Made by a program: the position numbers and the translations under genes. From Adineta vaga (taxonomy: Eukaryota; Rotifera): 64,000 nt of DNA. The notes under the pieces are model-generated. The model made no database searches. It saw only the letters and a list, made by a program, of their open reading frames with translations, and was not told the origin of the DNA. Position 1 is the first letter of the stretch, and the number at the start of each line of letters is the position of its first letter. Location of the stretch: contig CP075495.1 of NCBI GenBank assembly GCA_021613535.1, positions 7,688,001 to 7,752,000 on the forward strand, given 5' to 3'. This document shows, in pieces, positions 24,141-36,271 of this stretch.

Positions 24141-26914
24141 AATGAATAGTTCTGTAGCAAGATCGAACAAGATTTATTTCCACATGTACGCTATCGATGT
24201 ATTTGAATATCTCATTTCGAAAATAAGAATTACGACCCAATTGTACTGATGTTTTTTTCTCTAGAAAGATTGTAATACTGTATGATTAATGGAAGAAAAA
24301 CAACCGGACGTAAAGATTAAAATCACTCATATTGTTTTCTGACTAATTATATTAAATTCAAAGTACAACTGTTCAATGTAAGAGACAAGCTCTCAAGGCA
24401 AGTGTCTCTATCATTGAATGCAATTAGTGTATGTCCGTTGTTTCGCCTCCAGTTCGATCTTTTTCTCTTTGCGACTACAATTTCAGATAGAAAAGAAAAA
24501 TTGATTAGAATATATGACAAGTGTATTGTACAGTTCTATCCGATGCGAAACAAGAAGAAGAAGACGAAGAAAAAGGAGGACAAGGAAAACAACACCCTCC
24601 CCCTCCTTTTTACTCCTCCTTCTCACTCTATAGAATCACCAGTCCCTTGTGTTGTCAATGTCATGCCATTAGCGTCCTGTCGTGTCGTTCGTATAAATGT
24701 GTGTATACTCGCGATTCAATTGTCCATTCTCTTTTCCGAATATAGTCTATGTTTATCAATCAGTCACCAGTATGCCTACTGGGAATTGGAGAATGAGAAG
24801 ATAAGGGTGAACAGACAAACAAGTGTATGTACATATGAGTCCTATGGTCAACATTTGATACAGTTCTATGAATAGTAAAGAAGAAGAAAAGGAAGTAATA
24901 TGTAATTTGTTCATGATGAGAACAGCGTTCATTTAATCAATAGACATAATTTTAAGTACCACGCCTTTCTTGTCTCGTTGTACAAACAAACGTCGAATCG
25001 AGATCAGTTTACATTATTACCTCAGATACATTTGACGAAAAAGAAACCTAACGGACAGCATTCATTTTAATTTACAATCAATTAGATTTTTGATTTGATG
25101 CGATCATTACTCGTTTTTCAAAAAGGTGACAAATTAGCAAATCTCTTCTATGCTTCATGTCGGCATATGAATGATAGAAAGAATAACAGAACAGAATGAT
25201 GTCCTTGTGATATGAGAAAAAAAAACTTACATCATCGATAAGCACTAGTTAGTTGAGAAAAGTGTCTGTTTGATCGGCTCAGCAGGCTAAACTGTCCAAG
25301 AAAAAATTTTACGATCAATTTCATTTGGAAATTGTCAAAAAGAAGAAAAAGACTTCATTAGAATTTTTTATTTACTGAAGACAACGATGAAATTCTACTA
25401 CAGATGGACACGCTTTTCATGACATATGTCCTTCAAAGAAACAAAAGCGATGACACTGGTGTTGTAATAAAGACAAAGAAAATCAAAAGTTCCGTTCATT
25501 GATTAAAAGAAAAAGAATGCAGCTGAGTGATGACCACTCACAGCGTTAAAAGAGACTAGTCGATAAGGGATGACACGCGCCGATATGAAAGAAGAAAAAA
25601 ACCAGCAGCAGTTGGTCACAAAAAAGAACGCAGAGATTCAGTTTTTTTCTATTTATCTGATTACACCTTCCTTCGTTTTTTGTCCCTCTCGAGTTAAGAG
25701 TTGTAAACCTATCGCAAATACTATGCCATATGTCTGCTAATGTTGAATTTACTGCTATAGCTACCACATGACATTGATTAACTTGACTGATAACGACACG
25801 ACACACACGATTATCGAGATGACTGTTTGCCACCTTGAACACACACACACACATATATGTATATGTACATTGAAACTGATAAAATGAAATCTCTTGTGCA
25901 TTAGAAGACAATTAGACAAAATCGAAGTGACGAACGAGTTAGAAAATTGTTTTACTCATGATAAGTTGACAATGTGCTTTAATTCTCTAGTGAATATAGG
26001 AAGAAATTTCACATTGAAAAATGTTCGATTGAATATCTATTTATTAACGTTGAAATGCTTTTTGACATCTGTTTGACCAACCAGAAATTGATTACATCAG
26101 ATTTCGTCTTCGAATTAATCAGGAAATGAATATTATATACGTGCAAGAAAATGATCTCACTTCGTTTGTTTATGCTTGTTGATTTTTTCAACACTAAATA
26201 TTGTCAGTCAGTCAGTCAATCATTAATGCGGGAAATATATGAACACCTTCTTTGACAAAGATAAGATGTTCTTTTTATATTCAAGATGAACACGTTCATC
26301 TGCTTAGATGTTTTTCAAGAGCCCGTCAATGAATAGATATGTATCCATTTCATCAAATAAGATCGGTCAACTAATTTGTGACCTTGAACAAGAGAGAAAG
26401 GGAGAAAAAGGTCTCATACTGACCCTAATTAAATTAAGTTTTTTTTTTTGAGAACAGTTGGCCTTGAAAAATTAGCATTTATCTCCTTCTTTATTGATGA
26501 TGAAAGCAGGCGCATGTGCGACTATTTTTCCATTCAAATGGATTGAAAACAATCGGATGAACAAAGAAAAGTATCATCTCTTGATGCCGTTTTACGGATC
26601 GAAGAACATGCACATGCTATTTTATTCTTCCTCATTGTCGTTTTTTTTTTTGATAAGTCAACCAACACGCGACATTGATCATTCTCTTCTTCATGTTTAA
26701 AGAACTTAAATTAACTCATATCTCACACATGTGAATTGAACCAATGGTTGATTTTCTTTTTCCTTGACTGAATTTTATTGGTTATCAGTGAAGTGTTTTC
26801 CTCTCTCTTGCTCTATTTCTCTCCTTCTATTAGAAGAAGAGAGAAACGAGACATTTCCTTCTATTCATTTAAATCAACGAGAACTGTTCATTCAGTAAGT
26901 TAATTTCTATCTTT
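24141..26914. other. 2.8-kb spacer upstream of the bHLH gene
   Basis: No supportable gene. Frames at 24402-24875 (plus, starting with GTG) and 25546-25911 (minus) are long but lack ATG context, splice sites or recognisable motifs. Simple repeats include (CA)n near 25836-25852 and a CAGT repeat at about 26204-26217. The region probably contains cis-regulatory DNA for the NeuroD-like gene. Confidence 0.4.
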
Positions 26915-27940
26915 ATGATAACGATGCCAACAAAAATTCCTCGTGAAGAAGAACAACGACAATTAAAACAATTGGAACTTGAAATAAAATATCATGAAGG
27001 TGTAGAATGTATGAAAGAAAATAATCATCAACATCATCATCAACAACAACAACAACATTATCATCATCAACAACAGCCACCGACAATAGCAACAACAAAT
27101 AAAAAATCGGTATCTTTAAATGATATTAAAATTCCCAAAAAACGTGGTCCAAAAAAGAAACAAATGACACCAGCACGTGTTGCACGTTTTAAAGTTCGAC
27201 GAATTAAAGCTAATGGTCGTGAACGTGAACGTATGAAAGGTTTAAATGAACAATTAGAAGTCTTACGTGAAACAATTCCATGTTTTTCTTTATCACAAAA
27301 ATTATCAAAAATTGAAACATTACGTTTAGCAAAAAATTATATCGAAGCATTAAGTGAAATGGTTCAAAATGATCAGATGCCAGATAATACACATTTTGCT
27401 CAATTATTATGTAAAGGTTTATCACCAAATACAATGAATCTTGTTGCTGCAACACTTTGTTTGAATCCTCGAGTTTTGCAACAACAACAACAACAACAAC
27501 AACATCATCAATACGGAAATTCTTATTCAACCAATATGATTACAATGGATGAAACATATATGTTATCATCAATGCATCCACGAGTTCGAAATCCATTAGA
27601 ATTTATCAATTTAAAAAAAGGTTCGCAACATTCATCATCAACAACAACGACAAATTCAAATAATTTCACAAGTGAAAGTGAAGATGATGCAATGATATGT
27701 AGTTCAAGTAGTTTCGATCAGACTTCATCGTATGGAAATGAAGCTACGACAAGTAGCATAGAAGAAGTTAGTCCGACAAGACATTTGATCATTCCAGAAG
27801 CTTCACAAACATATGTAAATGAATTCTATCCTGATGAACATCAACAATTTCTATTAAACAATCAACAATTTTATCCACCACCAACAATTATGTCTCAACA
27901 TCACCCTCACCATAATTTTTATTATCCAACAAATTTTTGA
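26915..27940 (+). CDS. NeuroD/Neurogenin-type bHLH transcription factor
   Basis: A proneural-type bHLH activator that would bind E-boxes as a heterodimer with an E-protein (daughterless/TCF). A single exon encodes 341 residues, and intronless coding regions are usual for vertebrate NeuroD genes. I chose the first ATG (MITMPTK); the second Met is at residue 4. A Lys/Arg signal ([20 protein letters not shown]) precedes the basic region, as in NeuroD. The bHLH domain is at about 96-150: [12 protein letters not shown], a first helix, [20 protein letters not shown], and ALSEM. After it, [21 protein letters not shown] matches the conserved NeuroD domain. Poly-His/Gln tracts at 39-54 and 190-198 are low complexity. 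The basic region has NGRERER where most family members read NARERNR. AATAAA lies at 28048-28053. Confidence 0.92.
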   Translation: MITMPTKIPREEEQRQLKQLELEIKYHEGVECMKENNHQHHHQQQQQHYHHQQQPPTIATTNKKSVSLNDIKIPKKRGPKKKQMTPARVARFKVRRIKANGRERERMKGLNEQLEVLRETIPCFSLSQKLSKIETLRLAKNYIEALSEMVQNDQMPDNTHFAQLLCKGLSPNTMNLVAATLCLNPRVLQQQQQQQQHHQYGNSYSTNMITMDETYMLSSMHPRVRNPLEFINLKKGSQHSSSTTTTNSNNFTSESEDDAMICSSSSFDQTSSYGNEATTSSIEEVSPTRHLIIPEASQTYVNEFYPDEHQQFLLNNQQFYPPPTIMSQHHPHHNFYYPTNF

Positions 27941-29686
27941 TTGGCATTGTTTTTATTGTATATGACACTAATTTATTGTAATTCGATCTGTACAATATAT
28001 TTGACTATATATATATATATATATTTTTAAACGTCTTTAGTAGTTATAATAAATTAAGGAAAAAAAACACAACAGAAGGTTTTAATCTAGATAATGATGT
28101 TAATATATAACAAGGAAGTTTTGTAATGGATTGATAAGAAAATAAAATCAAACAGGATATTTGTTTTTACTGATAAAGATATAGTTTGATAAAACAAAAA
28201 ATAGACATGACGTACGTTTTGAAAAAGAAGAAATCATGATATTTAGTTGTATAATTAAGTATCTTCAACATGAGTTTCATACCAAAGTGACATGTCTCAT
28301 CTTTTCTTCATATTGTTTTCTTTTCCTTGAAGCAATAAACACATTCTGATCATTGTCGATCATTTTCTGATGAGATACGATATGACGCATACGCATGCCT
28401 ACGTAAATGTATTGTGTTTATGAATGTGTGATTCGTATCTTCGTGATTAGAAATGTCAATAGAAAGTTTGTATTGTTCCATCTTATTATTCACATTACAT
28501 CATATGATGATCGTCAAGCATGAAATAGGAGCATGCAAGGTGTTATTTAATCAAGAAAAGTCATCAGATTTTAGTTGTGTTCTTTCGATTCTATTCTTTT
28601 CATTATCAATGTTTTATTTAAAACGAAAAACTAGACAGATGGTGTATGTCTTTTTTTCACATCTATACTCGAAATCATAGAGAGAAAGAGAGAGAGAAAT
28701 TTTAACTGTGAATTATTTGATTTGATTAGAATATCATTATTATACGCCCTTTGCTGGAAGGATTAAATGATAGAAAATAGAAGTACGATATCAACCGCCT
28801 ATCAATTTTCTCGTTCGTTGATCGATTACGTGATCGATAGGTTTTTCCCGATGACAAACTTCAAAAGAACAAATCATTTACATCTATATTCATTGTTCGG
28901 ACATTTATTATTCAAGGTATGTCGGCGATACTGTTGGGTGAGCAGTATATATATATATATGTAGGCAACACGCGACAGACCAATGTTGCGCTCGATTTAT
29001 GCCTAAAGCGAGTTGACACGCGTACTCATAATGGAGATCGATGATAGTTTATATAAAGAAAAAGTAAGCTTTGATCCTCTGAATTCATGATCAGATGTGC
29101 ACATTTGGTAATTGAAGACAAATAATGTCTATTCGGATGTGTCATAGTTTTCGTTCATGCTTTTCTATGTACTAAATAATGATTTTCCTCTCTGATGTTT
29201 CTACCTATATAGGATAACGTGTGAATCTACCGGTGAATAATTGATGTCTTGTTCACACTATTTAGTTTCATATAGAAAGAAAAAGTACGTGTTTCTTTAT
29301 ACTAGACATTTATCGAGTATAGAAAAGTTTGTCTGACACTCTACAAGTTGAACTCTTACTGAAAAATGTCTACTTCGTGTTGCACTAATATTTATATGTA
29401 TATATATATAGATAGATAAGACTATATAAGTAGATAAACCATGTATGAATAAGTCTGAAGAGTAAGAGCATAATATTGAAAGATAAAACACTGATCATCA
29501 TTTTAATCTTTAATAGAGGTATAAATAAGTACAATTTTTTTATTTAGTCTATTGTGAAAGTAATGTATTCACTGGTTAATAATCTATTCATGATCGATAA
29601 CTAAAACTTATATGATCAGATCGAAAACAAATATGAATATGACTAGTGTTACGTCAATCAATGATCGAGAAGATCGATTGATTCTT
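27941..29686. other. Convergent spacer, no gene seen
   Basis: 3' flank of the bHLH gene with a (TA)n run at about 28006-28024, and further (TA)n-like runs at about 28946-28961 and 29395-29410. On the minus strand, AATAAA (TTTATT at 29539-29544) is a likely polyadenylation signal for the ENPP gene. Short frames here have no coding features. Confidence 0.45.
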
Positions 29687-31390
29687 TCACGGAAAATATG
29701 AGTTAAATTGGCCTAGAGATCCAGCTGTAGCATACGGATTTGGTGTCAGATTCAAAATATGACAAGCTATTTGATAAATATCACCATTTTTCAAAGAACG
29801 AATTGTTATATGTTGCTGAAAATCGGGACCAATTGCCATAAATATTGCTTGCATAGATGAAAGTGTATTATCATATCCATGATTACCTTTTGTTGGAACT
29901 ATACTCGTCAAGGACTACAAATAAAATCAATGGTTGATACTAAGAATAAGTTTCGTATGTTTTTACTCGAGAGAAAACAGTATTTGTATCATTGGGCACA
30001 ACAATGATATCACCAAGACGATGCTTAATCTTTGCATAATGATATCGCTCGGGGAATTCTTCTCGTTTGTAAACAGTGACATTAGAAATACGATGTAAAC
30101 CATTGAAGACTTGATCAAACTAAGTTTTATTTTCATTTCTGTTCATTGAAACGAACAAAACCACGAAATGTACAATATCAACTTACAAATCCTGGTCGAG
30201 GAGTAAGAACAAGTATGGGACCATCGAGAATCTGTTCTTCAACTTCTTCTCGATTGACATAGCCATCAAGAAATGGTTGAATGATTCGTGTCGTATTTGA
30301 CATGCCCTAAAATCAGAAGAGATCATCATTATCTTTTGTTTTCTACATTTGTACTATCGATTCAATACATGATCAGATAGAATAATAATATTTAAATCAT
30401 CATTGAGTTCATTTTTCACTTTTGTTAATAAATAATCTAAATCAGCATCTAAACGTACAAGCTGTAGAAAAAGATAAAAGAAAATGTCATTAATAATAAT
30501 AATAAACTAGTTCAGATACAAACGGCTTCAAAAGTTTCCTTAGAATCGGGTCCATAAACATGGCCTTGTCTATCAGGTTCACTATCATAATAGTAAAAAA
30601 ACATTATAGTTTCATTCGTCTCTACTGACTTACTAATGATAGATCATTGCTAAATCAAAAGAAGAATTATGAAAATAAGTAATAGCTTCATTAATCTTTT
30701 CACGAAATGGAACGGCATCTGAATAAACTTTCGTATAAGCTAATGGACGAATACCATGAAATTCATTATGACATGCTGGCCAGTAGATGACAGCTGCTTT
30801 TTTATTCTAAACTAGTTTTATTGACTTCAATATCGAAGAGAAAATAATATTTTACTTGTTTTGTTGCAGTTATCCACAATGGTTCAACTTTCGGATCAGA
30901 CCATTGTCCTTCATCTCCAGTACCTAAGAAAAAAACAGAGTTGAAAAACAATAAATATCATAGGAATTTACCAAAGGTAATGAGTTTTTGAAGTTTAGTA
31001 TCAAAAAATCGATTATGAATGATTCCATGATCTTCTTCATACATTCCTAAAGATTTCTGTCAATTAGATAAATTATTTCTTCTCTTTTGATTTACCCGTT
31101 GCTATTGATATATGATTCGGAAATGTCATTGTGACAAATGTTGGTTGCATTCCATGTGTTGTTCTAATACCTTGATTTTGTATTCGATTCAACGTTGAAA
31201 ATGAATATTGAGTTAAATAATCATGTCGAAATCCTGTATAAAAAAACATTCAAAAAAAAGAAAGAAAAAGGTTTTTTTTTTGTTCCCTACCATCGAGTGA
31301 GATAATTAATAAACGAGGTTTCGCTGTTGATAATGTTATTTCAATATAGAATAGCGAAACAATTACTAATAGCCAAGATGATTTTGTCAT
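29687..31390 (-). CDS. ENPP: Ectonucleotide pyrophosphatase/phosphodiesterase (ENPP)
   Basis: ENPP enzymes hydrolyse phosphodiester or pyrophosphate bonds of nucleotides or lipids with two zinc ions. Ten exons: 31390-31291, 31233-31096, 31046-30972, 30923-30856, 30806-30634, 30581-30524, 30461-30369, 30306-30187, 30119-29967 and 29914-29687. They give 401 residues, or 403 from an in-frame ATG at 31396. A signal peptide (SWLLVIVSLFYIEITLSTA) opens the protein. All metal and catalytic motifs are present: LLIISLDGFRHDY, VTMTFPNH with the nucleophile Thr, MYEEDHGI, YEPDRQGHVYGPDS, IIILSDHGMS and GNHGYDN. It resembles ENPP4/5 in size and lacks the somatomedin and nuclease-like domains of ENPP1-3. 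No C-terminal membrane helix follows, so it is probably secreted. Confidence 0.94.
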
Positions 31391-32534
31391 GATCATTAAA
31401 ATACAAAAAGCAAGAAAGAAAAGAAGTGTTTTTTTGTTCTCTTATGATATAACTAGGCCAAAAATAAAGAAGACATTTGCATACAATAGCATTTTGATAT
31501 TGTTTTTCTGTATAATCTGTTTGTCTTTGGGTGATATATAACTGTCCCCTATGAGCATAAACAGACATCTGATTTTATCGTTTTCTGACTAGAAGAATAC
31601 ATGATGACCGTGTAAGAGAACATTTGAGTTTAATGTATGATAAATCAGAAGATATTATGTATCGATACATATGGAAGACAGTGAAAATAATATATCGGAT
31701 CATCCGATAGTTTACACGTATGTTACATTATGAAAGAAAATCTATTATCGAATGCTTGACAGGAATATATATGCATAATTTTATGTAAGAACAACACCAA
31801 AAAAAGGATTTAGATGTATTAGCTAGTTTTTCTTTTGTTTCTGTACGTTTTTAAATGTTATTTTATGAATAGATATGTAAATTTTTAAGATATGTAATCA
31901 AATAGATGAATGTGATGTTAATACTATTCTACTCTTTAAATAAATGTTATTCAACATAGTAAATAGCGAATGATATTATTCTAAGATTACTTTGATGAAC
32001 CGAACGAACTCGATTGAAAAGACTTCTCTCAGAGAAAAACATTGATTGATGGGAAATATAAAAACTATTTTATCTAATAAAGAATGTTTTCTTTGTAAAA
32101 ATATATTTATTCTATCATTATGTTTTTAAAAGATAATAAGCAAATTCTCTATATCAAACTATGTCTAAATCAATCGAATAACGTGGAAAGGGAAAATTCG
32201 AAAAGAATTTTTCAGACAATAAAAAAATATCGACAAACAAATTAAAGAGTTAACAAGTTAAAATGTCGAGAAAGAAAATATATCTGTCACAAATTAATAG
32301 TTTTTACAGTGCGTAACTACAAGAGTTCTATATTGATATAAAACGATTTTAAAACATATGAGGATGTGGACGAGTACCTCACTACTTAGCCAACATAGAT
32401 CCGCACCGTTTTCTTACACTTTATTTTCGGTTTTAACTGCTGTTCGATATTTTTCTTCTTGATTAACAAACATTTTTTTTATACTCACTAAATATAAGAT
32501 TATCATTTCATATGGCGCGAAGAAAACAATTCAC
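31391..32534. promoter_or_regulatory. Divergent spacer between ENPP and DNALI1
   Basis: 1.1 kb between two divergent starts. AT-rich with no coding segment visible. It must carry the upstream regions of both genes, but I see no distinct TATA box at a fixed distance. Confidence 0.4.
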
Positions 32535-33480
32535 ATGAGTTGTGATCATTGCAAACAACAATATCAATCAAACACCATAGTCAATTTCAAACCATTTTTA
32601 CTTCAATATGAATCTTCACGTTTGATTACTAATCATGAGCTATCGAATTCTGATTATAAGAAAATCTGTCGAGTAATTCTTTCGTCATGTCTTTCACCTC
32701 CATTATATTATGATAAGAATTTAAATCTTTTCGATCCATATTCCGATCAATGCCGACCTGCAGATATACTTGATTTTCTTTTTCCACCGATTGAATTTAT
32801 CAATAAAACCAATCATAAATACGTATGTCAATTTCATTTCAATAACTAACACTAAATTTTCTTTCTCAATCTAGATAAAATGTGTTTCACGTCATCCAGC
32901 AACTAAAATCGATATTTATAATTTAGAAAAAAATCTTGATCAACGTTTAAGACAATCTCAAGCTCGTGAAATTGGTCTATGTAATCATCGTCGTAATATA
33001 TATGATGAATGTTTCGATGAACTTATTCGACAAGTAACAATTGAATGTAGTGAACGTGGCATATTACTATCACGTATTCGAAATACATATCGTCAATTGA
33101 TGAGAAATTATTTAAATAATTATTTAAGTGCAAATGCTTATGCTATGCGTACACTTCTTTTTAAACAACAAGAAAAAATGAAATTAAATGATGACATTGT
33201 TCATTTACAATATGAGATTGAGCAATTAAGAAAACAATTAATCAGTGCAGAAGATCAGTATGAAAATCTTTTGAAATCATATTCAAAAATGAAATCAACA
33301 AATGAATATCGATATCAAACAATAAATAATACAGTTCCATTAGAATTACAACAATTACGAACAACTAATAAATTGTTAAAACACGAATTAGAAAATATTT
33401 TATTGAAAAAATTAAATCTTCCAATACCAGATAGAACAATAAGGAATAATGAAGAGGAATTTGAAAATTATGACAAATAA
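32535..33480 (+). CDS. DNALI1: Axonemal dynein light intermediate chain (DNALI1/p28)
   Basis: The p28 subunit of inner-arm dyneins in motile cilia. Two exons, 32535-32822 and 32875-33480, give 297 residues. A variable N-terminus with two CxxC-like Cys precedes the conserved start of the family (PADILDFLFPPIEF). Next come the helical core with LRQSQAREIGLC, YDECFDELIRQVTIECSERG and LLSRIRNTYRQ, which match human DNALI1 closely, and a long coiled coil to the C-terminus (LQYEIEQLRKQLISAEDQYE and onward). AATAAA overlaps the stop codon (33476-33481), and another lies at 33515-33520. A ciliary protein fits an animal with heavy use of motile cilia. Confidence 0.93.
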
Positions 33481-34840
33481 AATCGTTATATCGTATCTAA
33501 ACAATACCAAGAAAAATAAATGTGATATTGAGAAGTTACAATTTCTTCAGCTCTAAAACATTTGTAGTTGTGCGATACTACATAGAAGTGAGTCTTCAAT
33601 ATGATATGCAATGTGGTTAATTGCGTGTCTATCTTCAATCGAAGTAACAAATAATCATTGCAGAATAGTTCAGATCGATAAAACTTAAACAATAGTTATA
33701 CGCTGTTTAACTTCGAGACATGCATACTAGCTTGGGAACTGGTTGTAAATCATAACGTAATCTTTACCGCAGAAGATCAAAACACGTTATATTTATGGTT
33801 CATTTACGATCGTAATCCATCATCATGCATCACAGATATCATTCTCTTTTCTCATTTTAATAAAGTTATAGATTTTCAATCTGAGAAGAAATATTTCTCG
33901 ATAATAATAGAGAACAACGTTCATCTTGGGAGAACACATACATATAAACGATTGATAAACGTGCTCTGATCATTCGCTTGTCTTTTATGAATATCAATAT
34001 TTACCTATTCTTTTCTTCCTTCTCTATGTATATCTATCAGTTGATGTATGTTAAGATAAAAACAATGAATTCCTATAATAAAAAAGAAAAAGAAACGAAA
34101 GAAAATCGTTCGTTTATTGTCAAATAAAATGACTAAATTGAAATCCGAACGAAAAAAGAAAACGTTCGATATTTGTTTTCGACTCGATCATGAAAATCTA
34201 TTGAAGCATAATGTTTGTAATTTATGCTTAAAAGAAAAAAAACAGACATCTAATCAAATCAATTGATGATCGACCGTGCGAAAGGAGGAGCGTAATCATC
34301 GAACTAGAAAATCATTATTTCATTTAAACAAATCCGTCTTTCTTGCAAGAAGAAAAAAGAAGAAGGAATATATCCAATTCATTTTCGATCCATCTTAACC
34401 TTTCAATTGTTTAACCGAGCAAAGAAAGAAGTTATCATTTCATTCGTATTTCTTATCAATGTAAATATTGATTTGAACCAATGAAAAGCAAGTCTTATCT
34501 CTAACTCATTTCTACTTGAAACAAATTTAAAATACAAATGATTAATTAAAGATGCATAGAAAGGGAGGGAAAGAAAAGAATTTTGAACAAAAATATCTAA
34601 CACAATTTCACGGTGACGAGTGTCATATATATATATATATATATATTGAGGTGACATCGTATGCAAATGTGTCTCCTGCACTTGACTATTTGAAACAATA
34701 GAAAATAATCAAATGATTGACAGTTGATTTTTTAATTAATATATTTGTGAATATTGTAAGAAAACAAGAAAAGAAACCTGTACAAAAAAAGACGAATAAG
34801 AAGCAGAAGAAGAAAAAGACAAAACGAAATTCTCTGCGTG
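33481..34840. other. Convergent spacer with (TA)n run
   Basis: 3' flanks of DNALI1 and the NK2 gene. A (TA)n microsatellite lies at about 34625-34646. A CACTTGA heptamer at 34679-34685 is an NK2-type core. No gene seen. Confidence 0.45.
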
Positions 34841-36271
34841 TTATGGCCAAGGACTTGTTGACCAAGCCGATGTTTGACCAGGTTGCTGTTGTCTAAAACA
34901 ATTTTCATATGAACTATGGAACTGGCTATTTAATGTTGGATATTGATGATGATGATGATAACCAATTGATTGCATGTAAACATTATATGCTGATGTATCA
35001 AATGAGGAAGAAGGATTTGTTGTTGATGTTGTACCTGATAGAGTTGTATCGTTAAGAATAGTTCCATATGGTGAGGAAGATGTTGGAGATGAGGAAGAAG
35101 CTGGTGGACCATAGAGAGATTTACCATCTTGAACAAGTAATGGAACAGGAACACGACGAATTGGCTGTTGAGTAGATGGTGGTGGAGAAGAATTGTTTGG
35201 GTCAAAACAAAGATCAGTATAAGAAGAAATGCCTTTTGACGAATTTTCTTGTTTCGCCCGTTTAAGTTTATATCGACTAGAAATTTTGGAGTTTCAAGAT
35301 ATTTTGAAATGAAAACATATGCAATTGAACTTACTGATTTTGAAACCATATTTTACATTGATTTGCAGTTAAACCAATATGTTTCGCGAGTAATTCTCTT
35401 TCCGGTGCCGATAGATAATGTTGAGCATTAAAGCGTTGTTCTAGTGTTGCAATTTGTTGTTTAGTAAATAGAATTCGTCGCTTACGTTTCTTGCCTCCAC
35501 TAGATACTTCATTAGAATTATTTGATTTTTTCGTTTTATTATTTGATACTGGTGTTGGTGAAGCACGTCCTATGGATTGTTGTTGTTGTTGTTGTTCATC
35601 ATTCTCAATAATTTTGGATGTTGATGATGATGTTGATGAATTTTTATCTTCATCAAGTGAATTAAATGGAGGTTTGAGAGGCATAATCGTTGATGTTGAT
35701 GGAACACAATGAACAGGACTATGATGTATAGAATTCGAATTGGGAATATAGGGTTCAACTTTTTCATTTTTAAATTCATTATTTAATGGAGATATGGAAT
35801 TCCTGTAGGATGCGGCTGCTGCAGCTAACGATGAATAGGTTGATACCGAATGATGATGATGATGTCGATCATAACCAGTTGAATATGAATGTGGATGATA
35901 GAGACCAAAACTGTTCATTTCTAGGAAGACCGAAAAAAAATGAAACTATAAATCAATCACATGTTTATGAATAAATTAAATCGACAATTTAGTGTTTTCT
36001 ATTTTAAACGGTTGACATCCGCCGGTAAGATCAAGTGATATCCGGAGAAAAGAAAAAGAAAAATTTAATAAACCTCAAGAAAAATATCATTGTTAAACAG
36101 AACTTTTGATTGATCTTTTTCTTTGGTACTTTTCAGCTTACCTGAAAAATTGTCTGGACCCATCCATGATGGTGTTGGAGCGTAGAGAAGAGAATTTGGA
36201 TAAGCAGTAGCTGCTGCTGCAGCGGCTGCCGATGCTGAACCAACTAATTCGTGTTTGATTCCGTTCATCAT
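34841..36271 (-). CDS. NKX2: NK2-class homeobox transcription factor (NKX2-1/2-4-like)
   Basis: Homeodomain transcription factor of the NK2 class. Coding exons 36271-36142, 35920-35335 and 35276-34841 give 383 residues. The homeodomain covers about residues 188-247: [44 protein letters not shown]. It has Tyr at homeodomain position 54, the mark of NK2 proteins. The intron splits codon 52 (CA|T, His). A later [14 protein letters not shown] segment matches the NK2-specific domain. [12 protein letters not shown] stretch near residue 35-45 resembles the GWYGANPDPR region of NKX2-1, which favours the NK2.1 subgroup. Position 45 is Cys instead of the usual Val. I see no TN/eh1 repressor motif in the coding exons. 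Poly-Ala, poly-His and poly-Gln tracts are present. The reading frame is open above the first ATG back to a splice acceptor at 36281. Confidence 0.93.

Noticed and set aside
24402-24875. 157-codon plus-strand frame upstream of the bHLH gene
   Set aside because: It opens with GTG, not ATG, overlaps another frame of similar length, and shows no motif. Length is within chance for this composition.
25546-25911. 121-residue minus frame
   Set aside because: No coding features, no homology that I recognise, includes translation of a CA repeat.
30601-30660. Apparent stop after IYH in ENPP exon 5
   Set aside because: The TAG is made of TA plus the donor GTAAGT; splicing to TGAACC gives Tyr and the expected EPDRQGH motif.
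35334-35340. Reading the homeodomain as FQNQ and ending there
   Set aside because: CAG is formed only by running into the donor. Splicing gives CA|T, His52, and restores the canonical NHRYK.
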